Source: Leptolyngbya sp. SIO4C5 (GTDB taxonomy: Bacteria; Cyanobacteriota; Cyanobacteriia; Phormidesmidales; Phormidesmidaceae). From it: 5,347 nucleotides of DNA. The notes beneath the pieces were generated by a model. That model was not told where the DNA came from. It worked only from the letters and a program-made list of their open reading frames with translations, and did not search any database. This document shows, piece after piece, positions 1 through 5,347 of this stretch; the stretch's first letter is position 1, and each line of letters starts with the position of its first letter. Location: contig JAAHIC010000362.1 of NCBI GenBank assembly GCA_010671965.1, forward strand, positions 1 to 5,347. Reading direction: 5' to 3'. Both the position numbers and the translations under genes were made by a program.

Positions 1-6
1 TGATTT

Positions 7-2388
7 TTGGCTGAGCAGGCCATCAAAGCCCTAGCCGAGTCTATTGTGACGGAAGCGACCGTGATCCGGGGGGGCAAACCGCAGCAATTGCCAGCCGATC
101 AGCTAGTGCCAGGAGATCTGGTACGCCTAGAGGCGGGGGACAAAGTGCCGGCTGACCTGCGCCTGATTGCAGCCAAAAATCTGCATATTGATGAATCCGC
201 TTTGACAGGTGAGTCGGTGCCCGTAGACAAGCACATTGACCCCCTTGACGCGGATACCCAACTGGCCGATCGCACCAATCTAGCTTTTGCGGGTACGATT
301 GTGACTTCTGGGCAAGGACGCGGCCTAGTGATTGCCATTGGGGAAGCGACCGAAACTGGTCAGATCTCCGAAATGGTGCAGCAAAGGACTAACCTCACTA
401 CCCCGCTGACCCGGAAGATTGAGCGGTTTAGCTGGCGGCTGCTCTATGTCATTCTGGGGCTAGCAGCCTTGACGTTTGCCATCGGTTTAGGACGCGGCGA
501 ATCCTGGATTGAGATGTTTCAAACGGCGGTAGCCCTAGCGGTGAGCGGTATTCCAGAAGAGTTGCCGCCCCTGGTGACGATTATTTTAGCCATTGGTGTC
601 TCCCGCATGGCCGATCGCCATGCCATCATCCGTAAACTACCAGCGGTGGAAACCCTGGGCAGCGCCACGGTGATTTGCTCTGACAAAACGGGCACCCTCA
701 CCGAAAACCAGATGACGGTGGAACAGATCTATGCCGGGGAGCAGTTCTATCGCGTCAGCGGCAGTGGCTACAGCACTGAAGGCGACATTTTGCAGGATGA
801 GCAGCCGGTGAAACTAGATCAAGCCCCCACTCTGCGAGACTGCCTGCAATGCGGGGTGCTGTGCAACGCCTCTGCCCTGACGGAGGAAGCAGGACAGCCT
901 ACCATCGATGGCGACCCCACTGAGGGATCCCTGATGGTGGTGGGTCACAAAGCTGGCCTGCGGCGTGACGAGCTAGAGCCAGCCCAGCCCCGGCGGGATG
1001 TGATTCCTTTTGAGTCGGAGCATCAGTACATGGCAACGCTCAACGAGGGGAGAGAACAAGGGCGCGTTATTTACGTTAAAGGCTCAGCCGAAGCGATTTT
1101 GAGCCGATGTAACAAAGCTCAAAACGCCCAAGGGAAAACTACCAATCTGAATCAGGCGGAAATCGAACAGATTGCAGAATCTTTTGCGGCAAAGGGCCTG
1201 CGGGTGCTGGCCTTCGCTCAGAAGTTGACAGACACCGATACCCTAGAGCGGCAGGATACGGCATCGGGTCTGACTTTTTTGGGTTTGTTGGGGATGATTG
1301 ACCCGCCCCGCCAGGAAGCGATGCGAGCGGTGGCGGCCTGTCAGGAAGCCGGCATTCAGGTAAAGATGGTGACAGGAGATCATGCTGTGACGGCCAGAGC
1401 GATCGCCCAGATGATGCACCTCAGTCGGTCAGAGCAGGCTGCCGCCCTCTCTGGCAAAGACCTGCACGACAGGGGCAAAGAAGCTATCAAAAATGCGGTG
1501 GAAGACACCGTCGTCTTTGCCCGCGTCGCTCCTGAACAAAAGCTGCGGCTGATTGAAGCCCTCCAAGCCAAAGGCCACGTAGTCGCGATGACTGGGGATG
1601 GCGTCAACGATGCCCCCGCCCTGAAACAGGCGGATATTGGTATTGCTATGGGCGAGATGGGAACCGAAGTGGCGAAAGAAGCCTCAGATATCATTCTCAC
1701 CGACGATAACTTTGCATCCATCGAAGCAGCGGTGGAAGAGGGACGCACCGTTTATTTGAACCTGAAAAAAGCGATCGCCTTTGTCCTGCCCGTCAACGGC
1801 GGTGAACTGCTGACCATCCTTGCTAGCGTGCTGCTAGGCACAGCCTTGCCCATCCTGCCGCTCCAAATTCTCTGGGTGAATATGGTCAGCTCCAGTTCCC
1901 TGTCTATTCCCCTCGCCTTTGAGCCTAGACCCCAGGGCATCATGCAAAAGCCGCCCCGTCCGCCGAATCAGCCCCTCCTGACGGGCGATATTCTCTGGCG
2001 CATCGGCATTATTTCCCTATTCAACTGGGCCATTACCTTTGGCATGTTTGAGTGGATGATGGGGCACACGGCGGACACGGCCCTAGCCCGGACGATGGCG
2101 GTACAGACCTTGGTGTCTGCCGAGATTTTCTATCTCCTGTGTATCAGTCGGTTCATGCCGTCTCTCTGGAGCAAAATGCAGGGTAAGCCCGACCCCCTGG
2201 CCTATGCTCCTGCCATCGGCATTGGCTGTGTGGTGGGGTTGCAGGTGCTGTTTAGCCAGTTGGGCATTTTTAATCGCCTGTTTAGTACCGTCGCCCTTAG
2301 CTGGACGCAGGGACTCCTCTGCTTGGGAGCAGGGCTGCCTGTCATTCTGCTGGCCTTGCTGCTGCGGTGGCAAAAGCCCCTGCAGTAG
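7..2388 (+). CDS. Type II cation-transporting P-type ATPase, 5'-incomplete
   Basis: ATP-driven cation pump of the membrane, P-type (HAD) family, with 793 residues visible. Numbering from the TTG at 7, the protein shows actuator loop TGES (67-70), M3 (about 143-160), M4 with PEEL (183-186), phosphorylation site DKTGTLT (Asp226), nucleotide-domain KGSAE (Lys358), TGDH (456-459), hinge TGDGVNDAP (529-537), M5 with Asn597 and Glu600, M6 with Asn625, then M7-M10 to residue 788. By family knowledge, offsets to the SERCA Ca2+ pump are constant (Asp226 = D351, Glu184 = E309, Asn625 = N796), so the core is colinear and about 115-125 N-terminal residues with M1-M2 are missing. The TTG is therefore not a credible start; it merely follows an in-frame TGA at 1-3. 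SERCA D800 is replaced by Ser629, so a Ca2+ specificity (PacL-like) is not secured; monovalent or other cations are possible. The family call is very sure, the substrate is not. The stop is TAG. Confidence 0.93.
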   Translation: MAEQAIKALAESIVTEATVIRGGKPQQLPADQLVPGDLVRLEAGDKVPADLRLIAAKNLHIDESALTGESVPVDKHIDPLDADTQLADRTNLAFAGTIVTSGQGRGLVIAIGEATETGQISEMVQQRTNLTTPLTRKIERFSWRLLYVILGLAALTFAIGLGRGESWIEMFQTAVALAVSGIPEELPPLVTIILAIGVSRMADRHAIIRKLPAVETLGSATVICSDKTGTLTENQMTVEQIYAGEQFYRVSGSGYSTEGDILQDEQPVKLDQAPTLRDCLQCGVLCNASALTEEAGQPTIDGDPTEGSLMVVGHKAGLRRDELEPAQPRRDVIPFESEHQYMATLNEGREQGRVIYVKGSAEAILSRCNKAQNAQGKTTNLNQAEIEQIAESFAAKGLRVLAFAQKLTDTDTLERQDTASGLTFLGLLGMIDPPRQEAMRAVAACQEAGIQVKMVTGDHAVTARAIAQMMHLSRSEQAAALSGKDLHDRGKEAIKNAVEDTVVFARVAPEQKLRLIEALQAKGHVVAMTGDGVNDAPALKQADIGIAMGEMGTEVAKEASDIILTDDNFASIEAAVEEGRTVYLNLKKAIAFVLPVNGGELLTILASVLLGTALPILPLQILWVNMVSSSSLSIPLAFEPRPQGIMQKPPRPPNQPLLTGDILWRIGIISLFNWAITFGMFEWMMGHTADTALARTMAVQTLVSAEIFYLLCISRFMPSLWSKMQGKPDPLAYAPAIGIGCVVGLQVLFSQLGIFNRLFSTVALSWTQGLLCLGAGLPVILLALLLRWQKPLQ
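1399..1406. repeat. HIP1 octamer GCGATCGC
   Basis: Perfect copy of the cyanobacterial highly iterated palindrome, inside the ATPase gene just after the TGDH-coding stretch. It is read there as part of codons for Arg-Ala-Ile-Ala. It has no gene-specific role that I can see; its value is as a taxonomic marker. Confidence 0.85.
1771..1778. repeat. HIP1 octamer GCGATCGC
   Basis: Second perfect HIP1 palindrome, extended to GCGATCGCC, in the ATPase gene at the start of the M5 helix, where it encodes Ala-Ile-Ala. Confidence 0.85.
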
Positions 2389-2397
2389 CGACAAGAA

Positions 2398-2435
2398 GGG
2401 GATGAAACCCCAGACCGCAAAATGTTCTACGGCCT
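2398..2435. terminator. Possible weak terminator between convergent genes
   Basis: The gap between the two stop codons holds two small inverted repeats. One is GGGG-ATGAAA-CCCC (2398-2411). Read on the minus strand it is followed by TTCTTGT, so it could end the RND transcript. The other pairs AGACCG (2412-2417) with CGGCCT (2430-2435) with one mismatch and a 12-base loop. Read on the plus strand it is followed by TTTAGG, just after the ATPase gene. Both stems are short and the T tracts are poor, so this is a position-supported guess rather than a clear intrinsic terminator. Confidence 0.2.
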
Positions 2436-5347
2436 TTAGGAAGACTGTGGTGCGGTTTTGGGGGTGAGCAGCAGGTAGAGGCAGGGCACGACAATTAGGG
2501 CAATCAGCGTTGCCGCTACCAGGCCGAAGATAATAGCGCTGCACAAAGGCATCCAGGTAGGGTCGCTCAGGGCCAGGGGAATTAGGCCGATAATAGTGGT
2601 GATGCTGGTGGTCAGAACCGGGCGCAGGCGATCGCTCACGCCCCGCGCCGCCGCCTGTTTCACCTTCATTCCCGCTTGCTGATAGCTATTCATCGTATCG
2701 ACCATGACGATGGCATCATTCACCACAATTCCTACTAGAGCGATGATACCGATGAAGGCCGAGAAGGAAAATGGGATGCCCACTAGGAAAAAGCCGCCTA
2801 CGGTACCGATCAGGGCAAAGGGAATGGCCAGCAAAATGATGAACGGCTGGCGAAAAGAACCCAGCTGCAGCACCAGCACGGCAAACACTAGAAAGACAGC
2901 TAGCCCCAGCGCCTGACCCGCCGAGCCAAAAGTCTCCGCCTGATCTTCAGTTTCACCGCCGAAGCTGTAGTCATACCCCTGGGGCCAAGACGGCTGCATC
3001 TCTTCTAATCGGGGTTCTAGGTCTGCCAAAATTTCCCCCACTGTGCGGTTAGTGTTTTTAGCAAGCACCGTGGCCGTTCGCGCTCCCCCCCGACGGACAA
3101 TAGATAGGGGAGCTTCTGCCTGGACGGCATCGACTACGGCTCCGGCAGAAACGACCGCTTCATCAGGGTTGTTGGTAAAGAAGCGGGCAGCGAGCAGCTC
3201 ATCGCGGCGCGTCGGGCCACCGACGCGGCCATTGCGAGAAGGCCATGCCGTACTGAGGCGAATTTCTAGGTCTTCTTGGTCGCCGCCTAGGGCATAGTCT
3301 CCCACATCAATCGCCCGCGTATAGTACTGGGCCTGAGCCGAGAGTTCATCGGCGCTGAGATTATAGAACGACAGTTCCTCTCGTTTAGGAATCAGCCGCA
3401 GATCTTCCTGCAGCGCTCCTAAGCTGTCTCGCACATCCGTAGCCCCCGGAATCTGGCGCAAGGCATTTTGTACTTCCTGGGAGATTTGTCGCAGTTGGCT
3501 CAGATTGCTGCCGGTTAGCTCCACCTGAATCGGATCGCCGCTTTGAGCTGCCTGCTGAGCATTGAGTATTAGGGTAGCTCCAGGATACTGGTTGACGGCG
3601 GCTTCCAGCTCATCTCTCAAATCATCGAGATACTCAAATGAGAGCTGATCGCGCTCGTCTTCGGGTAAAAAAGTAGCCGAAAATCCGACCAGATAGCTGC
3701 CCTCGCTGGGCTGTAGCTCACCAGAGGCGACTAAGTTGCTGCGCTGTCCAACGTATTTAATAACGCTGTCGAGATAGTCTTTTGCCTGCAGAATTTCGCC
3801 TAAGTCATCAGCTACCCGCTGCGAGACGTTTAGGGTAGTGGTGGGCGGCAGCTCTATATTGACGCTGAAATTGCGCTGATCCCCTTGAGGAAAAAATTCA
3901 ACCGGGATCTGGCTGAAGGAGGCCATGACGCAGACAAATAGAGCCAGGGTGCCCAATACCCAGGCCCAAGCAGTCTGTTTGGTGCGGACAGTGTGCTTAA
4001 GGCTCCAATGCTGCCAGCGCTGAGAGGCGACTTCGCTGAGGCGATCGATGCGAGATGTTTTTTCACTCCCTTTAACCTGGGCTAGCAGATAGCGAGAGAG
4101 GGGAATATCAATCAGAATGGCGATCGCAAAGCTCAGCACCAAACAAATAATCGCCGTGTAGGGCAAGAGCTGAATAAACTTGCCCAGAGTACCGCTAATA
4201 GCCAGCAGCGGCATCAGGGCCAAAATGGTGGTGAGCTGTCCGGCAAAGGCTGGAGGCGCATAAGTGCTGACCGTCTTCAGCGCGGCCTGGTTAAAGGACA
4301 GACCCTGGACAAAGATAAACTCATGCATCCCCTCCATCATCAAGATAAACACGTCCACCAGGATGCCTAAGGCCAGCACCATGCCGATCAGCACCATGTT
4401 GTTGAGGGTTTGCCCCGTCAGCCACAGCACTGCCATTGCGCCCAAAAAGGTTAGGGGAATAGAGAGTCCGGCAATCAGCGCTTCTCGCCAGGACAGCGCG
4501 ATAAACAAGATCACGAATACCGCCGCCATTGCCTGCAGCGCATTGACAAACAGATTGCCTAGCTGCTCCCAGATAATGTCAGCCTCATTGGCAATGATGC
4601 TGTACTCCAGGCCGCTGGGCCAGTCGTTGGGAGTTTGCTGAATTTGCGCCATCGTGGTCAGGACGCGATCGATCACTTCAATCGAATCTTGCCCCGGCAC
4701 CTTTTTAATACCGACGCTGACCACTGGCTGATAGGGTTCTCCCTGAGTGCTGATAAAAGCGCGAGTCTCTTCTGACTCTAGCTGTCGCTGCACCGTCGCC
4801 AGCTCTTCTAAGCGCACCACGCGCCCCTCTAGGCGAGCAATGGGTAGCTGCCTCAGGTCTTCCAGGGTGCGGAAGCGCCCGTAGAAACGCACCTGAGAGC
4901 CAATGACGTCGCTCTCAATTTCAGCTAGGGGAACATCGCGGTTAGCAGTGCGGATCTCACTGGCAACGGTGGTGGGTGAAATGCCGAGGGCCGCGAGGCG
5001 AAACGGATTCATCTGGACGCTGACCACTTCCTGGCGGGCACCGCCCAGATTGACTTCACTCACTCCGGCAACCTGCTCTAGGCGATCTTGAATGCCCTCT
5101 GCCGCCTGGGAAATAACGGTGGGATCAATATCGCCGAAGAGGGCCAGGGTCAAAATAGGCGCGTCGTTGACTGAAACCTGCTCCACCACTGGCTGGTCAG
5201 CATCTTCTGGCAGCTCTGATTCAGCCTGAGAGACGGCTTGCCGCAGCGCCTGCACCGCCTGATCGGGATCGGCCTCGGAGGTAAATTCCACATTGATAAT
5301 CGAAAAGCCGGTGTACGAAGCACTTTGAATTTCGCTGACGTTTTCAA
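2436..5347 (-). CDS. RND efflux permease (AcrB/HAE1-like), N-terminus beyond window edge
   Basis: Inner-membrane proton-driven drug/solute exporter of the RND superfamily, which normally works as a trimer with a periplasmic adaptor and an outer-membrane channel. The frame stays open to the right edge, and the residues before the GTG at 5291 (ENVSEIQSASYTGFSIIN) match the conserved porter-domain strand, so that GTG is internal. About 969 residues are visible (numbered from the codon at 5345). They comprise the first porter/docking half (1-255), TM2-TM6 (about 260-415), TM7 (about 450-475) followed by IPVEFFPQGDQ, the second porter half (to about 800), and TM8-TM12 (about 806-962), ending LLTPKTAPQSS and TAA. 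Alignment by eye to AcrB gives a constant offset of 76 through TM4, so TM1 and about 76 residues are missing. TM4 reads GILVDVFILMMEG: Asp331 (AcrB D407) and Glu338 (E414) are kept, and D408 is Val332. TM10 has Asn876-Asp877 where AcrB has Lys940-Asn941. No methionine-rich metal-relay signature was noticed, so HAE-type is preferred over heavy-metal CusA/CzcA; the substrate is unknown. Confidence 0.93.
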   Translation of the reverse strand, partial: ENVSEIQSASYTGFSIINVEFTSEADPDQAVQALRQAVSQAESELPEDADQPVVEQVSVNDAPILTLALFGDIDPTVISQAAEGIQDRLEQVAGVSEVNLGGARQEVVSVQMNPFRLAALGISPTTVASEIRTANRDVPLAEIESDVIGSQVRFYGRFRTLEDLRQLPIARLEGRVVRLEELATVQRQLESEETRAFISTQGEPYQPVVSVGIKKVPGQDSIEVIDRVLTTMAQIQQTPNDWPSGLEYSIIANEADIIWEQLGNLFVNALQAMAAVFVILFIALSWREALIAGLSIPLTFLGAMAVLWLTGQTLNNMVLIGMVLALGILVDVFILMMEGMHEFIFVQGLSFNQAALKTVSTYAPPAFAGQLTTILALMPLLAISGTLGKFIQLLPYTAIICLVLSFAIAILIDIPLSRYLLAQVKGSEKTSRIDRLSEVASQRWQHWSLKHTVRTKQTAWAWVLGTLALFVCVMASFSQIPVEFFPQGDQRNFSVNIELPPTTTLNVSQRVADDLGEILQAKDYLDSVIKYVGQRSNLVASGELQPSEGSYLVGFSATFLPEDERDQLSFEYLDDLRDELEAAVNQYPGATLILNAQQAAQSGDPIQVELTGSNLSQLRQISQEVQNALRQIPGATDVRDSLGALQEDLRLIPKREELSFYNLSADELSAQAQYYTRAIDVGDYALGGDQEDLEIRLSTAWPSRNGRVGGPTRRDELLAARFFTNNPDEAVVSAGAVVDAVQAEAPLSIVRRGGARTATVLAKNTNRTVGEILADLEPRLEEMQPSWPQGYDYSFGGETEDQAETFGSAGQALGLAVFLVFAVLVLQLGSFRQPFIILLAIPFALIGTVGGFFLVGIPFSFSAFIGIIALVGIVVNDAIVMVDTMNSYQQAGMKVKQAAARGVSDRLRPVLTTSITTIIGLIPLALSDPTWMPLCSAIIFGLVAATLIALIVVPCLYLLLTPKTAPQSS
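2628..2635. repeat. HIP1 octamer GCGATCGC
   Basis: Third perfect HIP1 palindrome, extended to GGCGATCGC, in the 3' part of the RND gene. Here it is read in the frame encoding Ser-Asp-Arg (minus strand), a different codon phase from the copies in the ATPase gene. Confidence 0.85.
4120..4127. repeat. HIP1 octamer GCGATCGC
   Basis: Fourth perfect HIP1 palindrome, extended to GGCGATCGC, in the RND gene in the stretch coding for TM6 (Phe-Ala-Ile-Ala-Ile on the minus strand). Confidence 0.85.

Noticed and set aside
7..9. TTG as a true start of the ATPase
   Set aside because: It lies in the middle of the family's sequence with M1-M2 missing, and no ribosome binding site can be assessed because only six bases precede it.
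1380..1748. Minus-strand open frame of 122 codons antisense to the ATPase hinge region
   Set aside because: It is a shadow of the conserved TGDH-to-TGDGVNDAP coding stretch; no domain or start signal was seen.
2083..2544. Open frames on both strands spanning the intergenic gap
   Set aside because: They overlap the ends of both well-supported genes in other frames and show no family features; the gap itself is too short for a gene.
2380..4538. CTGCAG palindrome repeated five times (2380, 2865, 3408, 3786, 4533)
   Set aside because: Leu-Gln (CTG CAG) and similar codon combinations explain much of it, the excess is modest, and spacing is irregular, so it is not treated as a functional repeat.
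4264..4641. Plus-strand open frame of 125 codons antisense to the RND gene
   Set aside because: It lies wholly opposite well-conserved transmembrane coding sequence; its composition (Ser/Ile/Met/Thr-rich) is what reverse-reading hydrophobic codons gives.
5289..5291. GTG as the start codon of the RND permease
   Set aside because: The same frame stays open to the window edge and encodes conserved RND porter-domain residues, and TM1 is still missing, so this GTG is an internal Val codon.
5150..5347. A second minus-strand open frame overlapping the RND gene
   Set aside because: It is an alternative frame of the RND coding sequence, with a Pro/Arg-rich low-complexity translation and no recognisable domain.
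1..5347. CRISPR array, tRNA/rRNA, insertion sequence or defence system
   Set aside because: Two coding regions fill all but the 47-base gap; no direct-repeat array, terminal inverted repeats, transposase or structured RNA was found by reading both strands.

Overview
This window holds two partial membrane-transport genes arranged tail to tail. The host is most likely a cyanobacterium. The main evidence is four perfect copies of the HIP1 octamer GCGATCGC in 5.3 kb, where about 0.1 would be expected by chance. The base composition is moderately GC-rich by eye and the protein families fit, but I cannot name a genus.

Left part (about 1-2388, + strand): most of a type II (P2-like) cation-transporting P-type ATPase. 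The visible protein has the TGES actuator loop, the DKTGTLT phosphorylation site, the nucleotide-binding domain, the TGDGVNDAP hinge and eight membrane segments (M3-M10). The N-terminal region with M1 and M2, roughly 115-125 residues, is absent. An in-frame TGA lies at bases 1-3, immediately before the conserved reading frame. The 5' end is therefore either at or near a sequence boundary, frameshifted, or truly broken. Ion-site residues in M4 and M6 differ from the Ca2+ pump pattern, so the transported ion is uncertain.

Middle (2389-2435): a 47-base gap between the two convergent stop codons. It contains only short, weak inverted repeats that might act as a terminator.

Right part (2436-5347, - strand): an RND-superfamily efflux permease of the AcrB/HAE1-like type, complete at its C-terminus but running off the right edge at its N-terminus. 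About 969 residues are visible and about 76 are missing. Its TM4 proton-relay motif keeps one Asp where AcrB has a pair, and the usual TM10 Lys is replaced.

The two genes face each other and cannot be one operon. Both promoters lie outside the window. One product would pump ions across the inner (or thylakoid) membrane using ATP. The other would export substrates using the proton motive force, normally with a periplasmic adaptor and an outer-membrane channel that are not in this window. No RNA gene, CRISPR array, mobile element or new multi-gene system is visible. The points worth checking are residue substitutions inside known families and the damaged 5' end of the ATPase gene.
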